A stretch of DNA of 64,000 bases from Dolichospermum flos-aquae CCAP 1403/13F (GTDB lineage Bacteria > Cyanobacteriota > Cyanobacteriia > Cyanobacteriales > Nostocaceae), in the NCBI RefSeq assembly GCF_012516395.1, contig NZ_CP051206.1, positions 558,001-622,000 of the forward strand. Reading direction: 5' to 3'. The first letter of the stretch is position 1; each line of letters begins with the position of its first letter. The notes under the pieces were generated by a model, which made no database searches, was not told the DNA's origin, and saw only the letters and a list, made by a program, of their open reading frames with translations. The translations under genes were made by a program, and so were the position numbers. Shown in pieces: positions 35,066-43,846 of this stretch.

Positions 35066-35094
35066 ATCCCCGACTTCTTCAAGAAGTCGGGGAT
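35066..35094. repeat. Hairpin repeat ATCCCCGACTTCTT
   Basis: A perfect 14-bp stem with a one-base spacer (AAGAAGTCGGGGAT on the other side), preceded by a partial copy (tccccgacttct, 35051-35062). The same family recurs split at 60825-60882 after ureC. A dispersed cyanobacterial repeat; may also end transcription. Confidence 0.8.
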
Positions 35095-35125
35095 CTGATC
35101 CTTTAAAAAATACAAATTTTAGAAA

Positions 35126-36517
35126 ATGCTAAATTCTCGGATTGCGGAAATATTAAGAAGTGGTAAACCCGAAGAAACTTTGGTAGTTCAAGGTTGGGTA
35201 AGAACAAAACGCGAATTGAAAGGATTTGCGTTTCTAGAAGTTAATGATGGTTCATCTTTGGGGAATTTGCAAGTTGTCATTAATCAAGACTTACCAGATT
35301 ATCAAGGAATATTAAAACAAATCAATACAGGTGCTTCTATAGAAGTATCAGGAGTGCTAGTAGCTTCTCAAGGAAAAGGACAAAGAATAGAATTAAAAGC
35401 AGATACAGTGAAAGTATACGGAGACGCTGATCCTGATACCTATCCTCTGCAAAAGAAACGTCATTCCTTTGAGTTTCTGCGAACCATTGCCCATTTGCGT
35501 CCTCGAACAAACTCCTTTGGTGCAGTATTTCGGGTGAGAAATGCTTGCGCGACTGCTATTCACCAATTTTTTCAACAACGGGGCTTTTTATGGGTGCATA
35601 CTCCCATTATTACCGCCAGTGATTGTGAAGGTGCGGGTGAATTATTTAGTGTTACCAATTTCAATTTAAAGAATGTTCCCAAAACAGAAAATCAAGAAAT
35701 TGATTATAGCCAAGACTTCTTTAGTAAACCGGCATATTTAACAGTTAGTGGCCAATTAGAAGCCGAAATCATGGCTATGGCTTTTACTAATGTCTATACC
35801 TTTGGTCCCACATTCCGGGCGGAAAATTCTAATACTTCGCGTCACTTAGCCGAATTTTGGATGGTTGAACCAGAAATGGCTTTTTGTGATTTAGAAGGTG
35901 ATATGGATTTGGCTGAGGAGTTTCTCAAACACATTTTTAAATATGTGATGGAAACCTGTCCTGAAGACATGGAATTTTTCAATGAACGGATTGATAATAC
36001 TGTTTTAGAAACTGCAAATAACATTATTAACAATCAATTTGAACGGTTGACTTATACAGAAGCAGTCAAACTTCTAGAAAAAGCCGATGTTAAATTTGAT
36101 TATCCTGTGAGTTGGGGTGCAGATTTACAATCAGAACATGAACGCTATTTAGCCGAACAACTGTTTAAAAAGCCCGTGATTGTGACAGATTATCCAGCAC
36201 AAATCAAAGCCTTTTATATGCGGTTGAGTGATGATGAAAAAACCGTCCGCGCGATGGATATTCTCGCACCAAAAATAGGGGAAATTATTGGTGGTTCACA
36301 ACGGGAAGAACGGTTAGATGTGTTAGAAAAACGGGTTTTAGCACAAGGTATGAACCCGGAAGATTTGTGGTGGTATTTAGATTTGCGTCGTTATGGTACT
36401 GTTCCCCATGCTGGTTTTGGTTTGGGGTTTGAAAGATTGGTGCAATTTATGACAGGTATGGGGAATATTCGGGATGTTATTCCGTTCCCTCGCACACCAG
36501 AAAACGCGGAGTTTTAA
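35126..36517 (+). CDS. asnS: Asparagine--tRNA ligase
   Basis: Class IIb aminoacyl-tRNA synthetase. An N-terminal OB-fold anticodon-binding domain (residues about 15-110, [21 protein letters not shown]) precedes the catalytic domain. Motif 1 is [20 protein letters not shown], motif 2 [22 protein letters not shown], motif 3 [15 protein letters not shown]. Length 463, complete. A terminator hairpin lies just beyond the stop. Confidence 0.97.
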   Translation: MLNSRIAEILRSGKPEETLVVQGWVRTKRELKGFAFLEVNDGSSLGNLQVVINQDLPDYQGILKQINTGASIEVSGVLVASQGKGQRIELKADTVKVYGDADPDTYPLQKKRHSFEFLRTIAHLRPRTNSFGAVFRVRNACATAIHQFFQQRGFLWVHTPIITASDCEGAGELFSVTNFNLKNVPKTENQEIDYSQDFFSKPAYLTVSGQLEAEIMAMAFTNVYTFGPTFRAENSNTSRHLAEFWMVEPEMAFCDLEGDMDLAEEFLKHIFKYVMETCPEDMEFFNERIDNTVLETANNIINNQFERLTYTEAVKLLEKADVKFDYPVSWGADLQSEHERYLAEQLFKKPVIVTDYPAQIKAFYMRLSDDEKTVRAMDILAPKIGEIIGGSQREERLDVLEKRVLAQGMNPEDLWWYLDLRRYGTVPHAGFGLGFERLVQFMTGMGNIRDVIPFPRTPENAEF

Positions 36518-36524
36518 TGATTTT

Positions 36525-36552
36525 AGAGACGTTATTTACAACGTCTCTTTTA
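36525..36552 (+). terminator. Terminator of asnS
   Basis: AGAGACGTT (36525-36533) and AACGTCTCT (36540-36548) form a nine-pair stem with a six-base loop, followed by TTTT. It starts 8 bp after the asnS stop. Confidence 0.8.
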
Positions 36553-36566
36553 AAAATCTTATCTTT

Positions 36567-37379
36567 CTAATTGCTAACTTTTTGATTTAACCAAGTTACC
36601 AAGTCAGCAACTTCATAAAAATCAAATAACGCTTCTCCTAAATCTTCTAAATCGTCAGCAGATAAATTTATAATCTTGGTCATTAATGGATCATTAACAT
36701 CACCAAAACGCCGTTTTAAAAGACGATTAATCATTTTCAATGCTTCTTTTTGCACGATATCTTGATAAATGACAGACTCTTTCATAATATCCTCCCGGAG
36801 AAATTGACGAACCAAATCTTTTTCAAACCGTAAACCTGCGAGAACTTCTACACAACCAGCAATATTTTGTTGCTGTTCCCTATCTGGAATTGTAGCGACT
36901 TTTTGAGCTACTTGGGATAATAAACTTTGTGCTGAGTCAGTGCGGGTTAAAGTTGCTAAAGGTAATAATGCGGAATTATCTAAAAATACCCTTGAATCTT
37001 GTTCCCAAAGACGCACAACCTCAAATTTGTGAATAGTGGTATGATCTCGATATTCTTCAGTAAAAGCCACTTCGTCATTAGTTTCCTGCAAAAAGATTAA
37101 TACCTGAGTTACAGGACATTTATATTGACGCTTTAACCTGACAGAATAATCAAGCATTCGGAAATTAAGGGGAGTTTTAGATTTAGGTAAAGTCTGAAAT
37201 TCAATATGCAGAATTTGGTTTTCTGTTTGCAGAAATGTCACAGAATCAGCACGAATGGGTTCAAGTGTTAATTCTGTTTTCAATACTTCAATTTGTGTTG
37301 GTTCTACCCCCAGTAACCAACGCACAAAATCAGCAGGATACTGTTCAGCTAAATATTTACAAGCGTTATCGTAGCTCAA
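36567..37379 (-). CDS. Rpn-family / DUF4351 PD-(D/E)XK nuclease-like protein
   Basis: 270 residues. The nuclease-like core is N-terminal: ADSVTFLQTENQILHIEFQT (Asp near 45, Glu-x-Gln near 60), then RMLDYSVRLKRQY. The C-terminal part has the DUF4351-type ending ALKMINRLLKRRFGDV and LGEALFDFYEVADLVTWL. Rpn proteins are DNA endonucleases linked to recombination or phage defence and are very abundant in cyanobacteria, with most copies of unknown role. Whole and in frame. Confidence 0.8.
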   Translation of the reverse strand: MSYDNACKYLAEQYPADFVRWLLGVEPTQIEVLKTELTLEPIRADSVTFLQTENQILHIEFQTLPKSKTPLNFRMLDYSVRLKRQYKCPVTQVLIFLQETNDEVAFTEEYRDHTTIHKFEVVRLWEQDSRVFLDNSALLPLATLTRTDSAQSLLSQVAQKVATIPDREQQQNIAGCVEVLAGLRFEKDLVRQFLREDIMKESVIYQDIVQKEALKMINRLLKRRFGDVNDPLMTKIINLSADDLEDLGEALFDFYEVADLVTWLNQKVSN

Positions 37380-37442
37380 ATCTTTCTCCTTTACTAATCA
37401 TTTTGGTGATATTTTATAATAATTTATTTAACATTAAATCCT

Positions 37443-38729
37443 CTATTTTTTGGCTAATATTACATAATCATCTAATGTGTAGTGTGATTCGTGATTTTGA
37501 TAAAAATACTTTTTGATCATAGGACTCATATAAACTTGTTGAGGTAAATTTTCTCTAGCAAATTTTGCAAAGCCACTAGAATAAGCTGTTCTTAAACCAG
37601 TTGAGGTTAGATATCTATACCAAACTAATTCTAATCCAAATTCTGCTACAAATTTACATACTAGATTTTCTTCTTGTTCTTTATCTTCTACTTTCTGAGT
37701 ATTATAAAATTTAAATAACTTTTTATCTTGCACAATTAGTAATACATATCCTTGATGATTTAAACTTTCAGCAAATATTTGTTTATATATATTAGTCGCT
37801 TCCTGATGTTTAACTGTATCGTTAAAAAAACAATGGGAAATAACTATAAAATCAAAAAAGTTTTTTGGGATATTATGAGATTTTTCATCCCAGGTAAATA
37901 TGTCGTTAGTCACAAAGCGAAAATAAGTATTTATGGAAGTAATCCGCGATTCAATATATTTACGCCAAAATTGAAGTCCTCGATACTGGAAAGCGTCTTG
38001 TTTTTCTAAAGAATAGTAAGATAAGTGCATTTGAGGAATATCAAAAAAGCTGCTACAACTTTGGAGAAATAAAGCCAAACCATAAGCTGTTGTTCCTGGT
38101 CCAGCAGCAATATCAAGAATGTTCAATTTAGTTGGTAGCAACCCATCTTGGTAAATTAAAAACCATGCTAAATAGAGACAATAGACATTTTCTGAAAAAT
38201 ATTTCATAAAATAGACATGGGGGGTCAGACTAAAACGGTAGTCTGGATCTTTTCCCATTTTTAAGCTATTAATATCATCAAGAGCATCTTCTAACTTAAT
38301 TGCTAATTTTTGTTCAGGAATTTTACTAAATTCCTCTTGAAGATATTCCACTAGTTTAACTTCAAAATCATCAAATATACGCTCATCAATTCCTGTAATT
38401 TGTAGTTTATATTCATCATGCTCCACTAATTTAAAAGCTTGATATATATAGTTAATAAATTCTGCATCTGACTTTAATAACAGATGAGATTTTGATTCTT
38501 TTACTGCTGTTACTTGTTTTCTTAAATTTGCGGTTTCGCGTTTATGTTCCTGGGAAATCCGTTCAAGTTGCAGTTTATCCCTAAATAGTTTCTCTAACCA
38601 TGAAAGACTTGCTCCCGATTTTTGAATCTCTTGCAAAATTTTCACAGCACTTCGTGTATCACCACGCTGTAATGCTGATTTAAATTGCTGACTTCTCCAC
38701 CAATTAATAATAAAATTACTCATAACCAA
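37443..38729 (-). CDS. Putative SAM-dependent methyltransferase with N-terminal helical region
   Basis: 428 residues. The first 95 are helical and charged (FKSALQRGDTRSAVKILQE, LEKLFRDKLQLERISQEHK). The central region has a Rossmann-type SAM-binding motif LNILDIAAGPGTTAYGLAL (about 205) and a later acidic strand FVTNDIFTWDE and DFIVISHCFFND. A C-terminal segment resembles class I methyltransferase strands (GYVLLIVQDKKLF). I cannot name the family or substrate. Its ATG lies 14 bp inside the upstream radical SAM gene, so the two are translationally coupled. Confidence 0.6.
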   Translation of the reverse strand: MVMSNFIINWWRSQQFKSALQRGDTRSAVKILQEIQKSGASLSWLEKLFRDKLQLERISQEHKRETANLRKQVTAVKESKSHLLLKSDAEFINYIYQAFKLVEHDEYKLQITGIDERIFDDFEVKLVEYLQEEFSKIPEQKLAIKLEDALDDINSLKMGKDPDYRFSLTPHVYFMKYFSENVYCLYLAWFLIYQDGLLPTKLNILDIAAGPGTTAYGLALFLQSCSSFFDIPQMHLSYYSLEKQDAFQYRGLQFWRKYIESRITSINTYFRFVTNDIFTWDEKSHNIPKNFFDFIVISHCFFNDTVKHQEATNIYKQIFAESLNHQGYVLLIVQDKKLFKFYNTQKVEDKEQEENLVCKFVAEFGLELVWYRYLTSTGLRTAYSSGFAKFARENLPQQVYMSPMIKKYFYQNHESHYTLDDYVILAKK

Positions 38730-39636
38730 ACCCGTCTTTTCCTTCTTTTATTTCTACACCTGGAAGCTGAGAAACTAACTTTTCTTTAAATCTCTGATAA
38801 CTAAATCTATCAGAATTATACCACCAAGCATACTTTTGTTTAATTTCTTCAGCTTCTTGACGAGTTCCTGCGACAAGAGAACGATTATTATTAGGATGAA
38901 AATCTTGAATTACTACTCTATCTGCAATAGCTAATCTCTGAATAAAGGCATCTTCATCTATTACTAAAGTTGGTAATAGAGGTGTAATTGTAATAGAAAT
39001 TTTAGGAATAAAACCTTTAAAAATATCAATGCTTTGTCTGATTTTATTAATAGCATTTAATCTGGCTTTAATACTAGGAGAACGGGGTTCAAAATCTCTT
39101 CTCACGGCTTCGCTACCTGTGGGAATGCTCATATTAATTCGTAACCGTTGAAACCTTTGTAAATAATCAATATCTCTAGTAATAATGGGACTGCGAGTTT
39201 GAATTACTAAATTTGGCCGATAATCAAGCATTACTTCTAATAAACTGCGAGTTAATTGATGTTTAGACTCCAAAGGTTGATAAGGATCTGTTACACTACT
39301 CATGTAAATTCTAGGAGGTTGCTTGGGATTTTTCCGATACCAAGTTTCTAATTCTTTTGCTAAAACAACCGCCGCATTTTCTTTATAAATTACCCATTTA
39401 CCCCAGTCTTGACGCATTTGAGGATTAGGACTAAATGCAGCAGCATAGCAATAACTACAGCCATATTGACAACCCCGATAAGGATTGAGGGTAAAGTCAT
39501 AAGCAGCAATAAACCCAGTCGCTTTTGTTAGTAGTGATTTAGCATTTTGGGCGTAAACTGTAGTATCTCCAAATTTTTCGCGCACGCATTTTGTAGGAGT
39601 TTCGTCGCTATAACCTTCATACCTTGGTTTCGCCAT
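38716..39636 (-). CDS. SPL-like radical SAM protein
   Basis: 306 residues with the [4Fe-4S]-binding CxxxCxxC in YRGCQYGCSYCYAAAFSPNP (about residue 57). It is followed by SSVTDPYQPLESKHQLTR and TRSPIITRD, all typical of the spore-photoproduct-lyase-like / Rv2578c-like radical SAM group. These generate a 5'-deoxyadenosyl radical; substrates of the non-spore members are unknown. It overlaps the methyltransferase-like gene downstream by 14 bp, implying a shared pathway. Confidence 0.85.
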   Translation of the reverse strand: MAKPRYEGYSDETPTKCVREKFGDTTVYAQNAKSLLTKATGFIAAYDFTLNPYRGCQYGCSYCYAAAFSPNPQMRQDWGKWVIYKENAAVVLAKELETWYRKNPKQPPRIYMSSVTDPYQPLESKHQLTRSLLEVMLDYRPNLVIQTRSPIITRDIDYLQRFQRLRINMSIPTGSEAVRRDFEPRSPSIKARLNAINKIRQSIDIFKGFIPKISITITPLLPTLVIDEDAFIQRLAIADRVVIQDFHPNNNRSLVAGTRQEAEEIKQKYAWWYNSDRFSYQRFKEKLVSQLPGVEIKEGKDGFGYE

Positions 39637-39786
39637 ATTTTAATATGTTATTCACTTGATAGATCCTAAAAATGCTATTGAATACATTTAAATATAAGCA
39701 CTGCTGATACACAAACGTATATTCACGTATTTTTATATTTTTTTATAAACATAGAGAAAATAGTAAGTTGAAATTAGGAATGTTAT

Positions 39787-41157
39787 TTAAAACGTATATT
39801 TCATGTTCAAATATACTTTAAATAACGAATTTAACTGAAATTTAACTCCTTCTTCTTCTAACACTTTTTCTACTAAACACCGTCGTGTTAAAGATTGTAT
39901 AATTTGCAAAAATCTAGCATTTGATAATTCAAAATCAGCGGGTTTTTGGAAAATATCTATAGGTTCATTTTGTGTTGCTAACCAGTTGATAACCTTATTT
40001 TCTAATTCTGATAAACGTTCTAAATGATTTTCTAAAAGTGCTTCTATATCTCCTAAAAATAGATCATCATTAGCTGTTATAAATAGGGATACTTTACCAT
40101 TAAAAAATTCTATTATAGTTAATATAATGATATTTAACCAATCAGGATGACCTTGATAAAGTCTTATTAATTCATCCCATTTATCCTCATCTTTTAAACC
40201 TTTTTCTCTCAATATTGCTTTAGCATCTTTTCCTAAACCTTGAAGATGTAATGTTTTTGTGTGTTTGTTTTGAATTTCTAAAGTTTCTATATCTGGGGGT
40301 TTTGCTGAACTAATCAAAATTAAACAACTTTGATGAGATGATGTGGCAATTTGTTGGAAAAATTTACTATAATCTTTATACTCTGTTAAATATTGACCTG
40401 CTAAGTTACCAAATTGAAAAATATTATCTACGTCATCAATGATTAGTAAACAACGAGATGAGTTAAAATAATCTATGATTTCAGGTAATGGGTTTGATTG
40501 TGATTGAGAAAAAAATTGTTTAAGTTCATCTTTAAGAGTTATTAGTTGAGGAAGATGATCAAGACTGCGATAAATAATATAATCAAATTCTGTTTTAATT
40601 TCTGAGATTAGTTTCAGAGTTAAAGCAGTTTTACCAATTCCATTTAATCCATAAATTGTGATTAGTCTAGTTTTATTTTCTAATATCCATTCTTTCAGAG
40701 TAGCAATTTCTGAATTGCGTCCATAATTATATTTTAATTCTGGTGCTTTTGTTAAGTCAATTATTGGTATTTGATGTTGGGTTTCGGGAGAATTATAACT
40801 TTTTTGTTTATAGTTAGTAGTTTTTATATCTTTGTCACAAATATTAATATTGCCTTCATTAACTTGTACACCAAAATCATCCCTTTGAGAAATACGATGT
40901 TTCTTTTCTACTTTAGAACGGAAATTATCTCTATTAAAATTTTCTCCTAATGCTTGACTTAGCTTTTGCCATAATTTAGCTGCTTCTTTTTTAATGTGAG
41001 ACTCACTGCAATTATTAAATTCTTCAGCTATTTGCCAATATTTTTGACCTTGCCAAACGCCTTTGAGAATTGCTTCTTGTACAGGAGTAAGATATTTACC
41101 TGTATTTTCAAAGATTAAATTATCCATGTATTGTAAAATGTCATCAATGTTTCGCAT
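39787..41157 (-). CDS. STAND NTPase (NB-ARC type) with N-terminal HTH
   Basis: 456 residues. Residues about 18-85 form the helix-turn-helix found at the N-terminus of many cyanobacterial STAND proteins (YLTPVQEAILKGVWQGQKYW, KKEAAKLWQKLSQALG). An NTPase core follows: P-loop TIYGLNGIGKTALTLKL (about 170), Walker B SRCLLIIDDVDNIF (about 240), and the winged-helix region (ENHLERLSELENKVINWLA). Typical relatives continue with WD40 or TPR sensor repeats; this one ends after about 60 more residues, so the sensor is missing or encoded elsewhere. Divergent from two very small membrane proteins. Confidence 0.8.
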   Translation of the reverse strand: MRNIDDILQYMDNLIFENTGKYLTPVQEAILKGVWQGQKYWQIAEEFNNCSESHIKKEAAKLWQKLSQALGENFNRDNFRSKVEKKHRISQRDDFGVQVNEGNINICDKDIKTTNYKQKSYNSPETQHQIPIIDLTKAPELKYNYGRNSEIATLKEWILENKTRLITIYGLNGIGKTALTLKLISEIKTEFDYIIYRSLDHLPQLITLKDELKQFFSQSQSNPLPEIIDYFNSSRCLLIIDDVDNIFQFGNLAGQYLTEYKDYSKFFQQIATSSHQSCLILISSAKPPDIETLEIQNKHTKTLHLQGLGKDAKAILREKGLKDEDKWDELIRLYQGHPDWLNIIILTIIEFFNGKVSLFITANDDLFLGDIEALLENHLERLSELENKVINWLATQNEPIDIFQKPADFELSNARFLQIIQSLTRRCLVEKVLEEEGVKFQLNSLFKVYLNMKYTF

Positions 41158-41320
41158 ATTATGTTCACATTTGTATATTTTATATTCATAATACTATAAG
41201 TATACCAAATCCTACAAATTCCTACTAAAAGCTGTGTACTAAATCCTACAATCGTTAAAAAATTAAAAGATACCATCAGAAATAAGGGACTTCCATAGAT
41301 TTTTCAAGGAGTGATATTCT

Positions 41321-41551
41321 ATGTTATCAACAAATTTACTACATCTTGCTATTGAACCCGTAACAACAACAGTAGGCTTAATTGCTTTAGGAAAAGCTTT
41401 AGGGCTTTTTGGTGCTGCTGCTGGTGGTTCAATAGCTGGTAAATATGCTGCTGGACATAAAGGTGAAAAAGCATTAAAAGAGGGAATGAATTTTACTCTA
41501 GCTAACATTAGACTCGCTGAAGATATTAATGACAGGGCTTCTCAAGACTAA
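41321..41551 (+). CDS. Small glycine-rich hydrophobic protein
   Basis: 76 residues. A hydrophobic, Gly/Ala-rich segment (TTVGLIALGKALGLFGAAAGGSIAG, about 15-40) is followed by a charged amphipathic tail (GEKALKEGMNFTLANIRLAED). A good ribosome site, AAGGAG, precedes the ATG by 10 bp. Family not recognised. The segment could span or insert into the membrane. It starts 163 bp from the divergent STAND gene and is followed by a terminator-like hairpin. Confidence 0.55.
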   Translation: MLSTNLLHLAIEPVTTTVGLIALGKALGLFGAAAGGSIAGKYAAGHKGEKALKEGMNFTLANIRLAEDINDRASQD

Positions 41552-41591
41552 AAGGATACTCAAGAGAAACTTTGTACTCTTTCGACACTAT

Positions 41592-41637
41592 TTTCCCTAT
41601 TCAAAATTTATCTAGTTGTGAGTAGGGAAATTTTTAA
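41592..41637 (+). terminator. Terminator-like hairpin between two small genes
   Basis: TTTCCCTA (41592-41599) pairs with TAGGGAAA (41623-41630), followed by a T-rich run. The loop is long (23 bases), so the terminator would be weak and some read-through into the next small gene is likely. Confidence 0.5.
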
Positions 41638-41663
41638 TTGTTTTTACTAACCAGGAGTGGTAT

Positions 41664-41756
41664 ATGAAAATAATACCAAAAAATGCAGCCCCTTTCATTC
41701 TAATTATACTGGTTATTTTTGTTGTATATTTCATTGCTAGTTGTGTTGCAGGTTAG
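41664..41756 (+). CDS. 30-residue single-pass membrane peptide
   Basis: Start ATG at 41664 with AGGAG at 41653-41657. It encodes MKIIPKNAAPFILI followed by a strongly hydrophobic run and ends SCVAG. One membrane helix fills residues about 10-27, with a Lys-containing N-terminus. Too short for standard gene calls. The ribosome site and membrane character argue for a real peptide, comparable in shape to small membrane toxins or photosynthetic small subunits, though it matches none I know. Confidence 0.5.
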   Translation: MKIIPKNAAPFILIILVIFVVYFIASCVAG

Positions 41757-41902
41757 AAGATAAACTGCTTGTGTTATTCTTCGGTTGTAGTAGTGCTAAG
41801 TTGAGTAAAACGAGTATAAATATCATTAAAAAACCATGTTATTAATTCCGTTTTACCCAACGATTTGCTACAATCAAACTAAACTGTTCCTATTAAAATC
41901 TT

Positions 41903-42178
41903 ATGCCATCACCTAAGATTATTGAACTTGAACAAATATTGTAAACTTACTCCATTGAAGATAAACAATGGTTATTACAGCAGTTAATTCAACAACTGGG
42001 ATTAGATAATCAAGAAAAACCACCAGTAAATTATAAACAACAAGCAAAAGAGATTATTGCAGAAACTATCAGCGAAGTTTTAGCTTTATCCAAAAACTGC
42101 GAAGAGGAAGTTTGGAAAAAATTTTATGCAGCCAGTGGAAGAATATCGGCAAAATTAAATGAATCGGATTTCTTATAA
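41903..42178 (+). pseudogene. VapB-like antitoxin with a nonsense codon
   Basis: The frame starts MPSPKIIELEQIL and hits TAA at codon 14. In the same register it then runs on for 77 more codons (YSIEDKQWLLQQLIQQLGL to RISAKLNESDFL). The pattern of an N-terminal helix with QWLLQQLIQQ resembles small cyanobacterial antitoxins. No toxin follows it. A single point mutation would restore the frame. Confidence 0.55.
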
Positions 42179-42203
42179 TCATTAAAGTCGTCTTTATTAA
42201 AAT

Positions 42204-42407
42204 TTAAATAAGATCATATTCGGTTAAATTCGCTTGTTTCATCAAACTTTTTAGAAGTCCAATTTTCAAATCTTCATTACCATGAATTGGTATAGAAATA
42301 CTGATGTTATTTTTTTTAAAACGATGATGACTGCCTTTCACTCTGATTAATTGCCATCCTTTCTTTACCAGTATTTATGATAATTTTTTACCTGATATTG
42401 CTTTCAT
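42204..42407 (-). pseudogene. HicA mRNA interferase with a nonsense codon
   Basis: Reads MKAISGKKLS, then TAA at codon 11, then ILVKKGWQLIRVKGSHHRF and ISIPIHGNEDLKIGLLKSLMKQ. This is the HicA double-stranded-RNA-binding-like fold with its catalytic His in GSHH. Sixty-eight codons in total. The ATG overlaps the hicB stop (ATGA). The stop codon should abolish the toxin. Confidence 0.8.
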
Positions 42408-42601
42408 ACATTTAGTTCCACTACTCTGTCAGAAGAGCTAATATTTTCTGGTTCATCCTCTGCATATAAACTGATTACTTCTTTAAGATTCTCTAATACT
42501 TCTTCAATGGTTTCTCCTTGAGTGTAACATCCATGAAAAATTGGTACTTCAGCCCAATAACCGCCCTCTTCGGCTGTATGAATTATTGCTTTAATTTTCA
42601 T
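42404..42601 (-). CDS. hicB: HicB-family antitoxin
   Basis: 65 residues with the HicB partial RNase H fold: IKAIIHTAEEGGYWAEVP, FHGCYTQGETIEEVLENLKE. It should neutralise HicA. No C-terminal DNA-binding domain is present; the short form is common when hicB precedes hicA. The downstream hicA is broken, so this is now an orphan antitoxin, possibly kept to counter other HicA copies. Confidence 0.85.
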   Translation of the reverse strand: MKIKAIIHTAEEGGYWAEVPIFHGCYTQGETIEEVLENLKEVISLYAEDEPENISSSDRVVELNV

Positions 42602-42678
42602 AAGGTTGGATTTTCCTGATAATAGGAGTGTGGTTACTTAATATTAAGTATATACAAAAATATATTTTACGTCCAGAA

Positions 42679-42800
42679 CTAATTTTCTAACTGTAAATCT
42701 TTAACCCTAATTAAATCAGAATCGTGAGAAACTAAAACTAAATTATGAATAATCGCAGTAGCAGCTATTAAAATATCTGCGCCCTGAATAATTTTTCCGA
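42679..42800 (-). pseudogene. VapC toxin, C-terminal fragment
   Basis: The minus strand reads IQGADILIAATAIIHNLVLV, then SHDSDLIRVKDLQLEN and a stop: the last 40 residues of a PIN-domain toxin with the third Asp intact. No start codon. It lies directly after the DUF5615 gene and is probably the other end of the vapC whose start is at 43552. Confidence 0.7.
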
Positions 42801-43142
42801 TTATTGCTGTGGACGAATCACTCTAACTAATTTATTTTCAAGAGTACCTTCACTAAAAATAGCATTATTGATAAGTGCTGCTTGTCTTTCTGTCTTTAAG
42901 TCTTCCTTGCAGAGGATAATTCCAAAATGGTTAGGTTGAGATCGGTGCAGTCGTCTGAAATCATCCCAATTTCGTGTCAAAACAGCGCGTTTATCTGCGA
43001 TCGCAAATTCTAGAACATCTTCATCAGGAATTCCTAATCTAGAGTTTCCCGTTTCTTCAGTAGTAAGGACATCGTGACCAAATATCCGCAGCAATTCTAC
43101 AATAGGCAGAGGAAAATTTTCATCGGCATAAAGACGTGCCAT
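42801..43142 (-). CDS. DUF5615 PIN-like toxin
   Basis: 113 residues of the DUF5615 (Mut7-C-like, PIN-related) family: LYADENFPLPIVELLR with the first Asp, HDVLTTEETG, DEDVLEFAIADKRAVLTRNWDDF with further acidic residues. Members pair with DUF433 proteins and are believed to be RNase toxins. It starts three bases after the DUF433 stop, so the two are co-translated. Complete. Confidence 0.82.
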   Translation of the reverse strand: MARLYADENFPLPIVELLRIFGHDVLTTEETGNSRLGIPDEDVLEFAIADKRAVLTRNWDDFRRLHRSQPNHFGIILCKEDLKTERQAALINNAIFSEGTLENKLVRVIRPQQ

Positions 43143-43145
43143 TTT

Positions 43146-43502
43146 TCAACTTTCCTCATTCCTACGAATAGCAGCCTCAATTTCCTCTGAATGAGCATCA
43201 GCATAACCCCAAGCATTAACTAAATCCTCTGCCTTTAAGTGGGGAAAATCCTGCAATATTCGAGCATCGGAAGCATCTAAGCGGCGATAATTGACCAGCG
43301 ACCAAATGGGGATGCGAGTATTGACGATTCTGGCATCACCACCACACACTCCGGGAGTTTTTTCAATTCCTTGCCAAACATTGCTTAAACTTCGCACTAA
43401 GAGTTGGATAGCTTGTGCTTTTTCGGATGGACTTAATGCCAGAAGTTCTGGTTCTAAATCTTTTAAGGTCATAGATACTTTTGTTTTTGTATTTTTGGAC
43501 AT
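43146..43502 (-). CDS. DUF433 antitoxin
   Basis: 118 residues. The C-terminal half is the DUF433 winged-helix domain: TPGVCGGDARIVNTRIPIW, SLVNYRRLDASDARILQDFP, LKAEDLVNAWGYADAH. An N-terminal helical part (LEPELLALSPSEKAQAIQLL) probably contacts the toxin. Pairs with the DUF5615 gene downstream as a type II toxin-antitoxin module. Its ATG lies within a stretch that also carries the beginning of a vapC in another frame. Confidence 0.82.
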   Translation of the reverse strand: MSKNTKTKVSMTLKDLEPELLALSPSEKAQAIQLLVRSLSNVWQGIEKTPGVCGGDARIVNTRIPIWSLVNYRRLDASDARILQDFPHLKAEDLVNAWGYADAHSEEIEAAIRRNEES

Positions 43503-43552
43503 TTTGTTTTAGTGAGGCACAAAACAATATTCGTATCTAATAAATAACCCAT
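43503..43552 (-). pseudogene. VapC toxin, N-terminal fragment
   Basis: Immediately after the stop of the gene at 43553 an ATG begins MGYLLDTNIVLCLTK, the canonical first strand and catalytic Asp of a PIN toxin. It then runs out of homology where the DUF433 gene begins. Together with 42679-42800 it suggests one vapC whose middle was replaced by the DUF433-DUF5615 module. Confidence 0.7.
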
Positions 43553-43846
43553 TTAACCCCGGCGTTTTACAGATCCATCGAAAATTCTCATTTGCTCTGG
43601 AGTTAAATCATTGAGCATTCCTGAAACGAGATGTAAAGATAAAATTCTTTTAATCCGTTTCGTTAGTTCTTGTTCAGATATATTATTAACATCAGGAACA
43701 TCAACAGGATCAAAAGTACGATTAATTACTTTGAGCATTTCCTGTATATCTAAGTTTTCTTGATAAAGAGGATTATTGTCAATTAGAGTTTTGACAATTT
43801 CGGTTAATTTTTGATAATTAGATTGATGATTAATAATTTGAGTCAT
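43553..43846 (-). CDS. Putative antitoxin of the broken vapC
   Basis: 97 residues, largely helical: YQKLTEIVKTLIDNNPLYQ, EMLKVINRTFDPVD, SEQELTKRIKRILSLHLV, MLNDLTPEQMRIFDGSVKRR. The stop codon TAA abuts the ATG of the PIN toxin fragment, the usual antitoxin-toxin spacing. Family not firmly recognised. The basic C-terminus could bind nucleic acid. The promoter region ahead contains the repeat aaaataattatcgttacta twice (43860-43880, 43967-43990), possible operator sites. Confidence 0.55.
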   Translation of the reverse strand: MTQIINHQSNYQKLTEIVKTLIDNNPLYQENLDIQEMLKVINRTFDPVDVPDVNNISEQELTKRIKRILSLHLVSGMLNDLTPEQMRIFDGSVKRRG

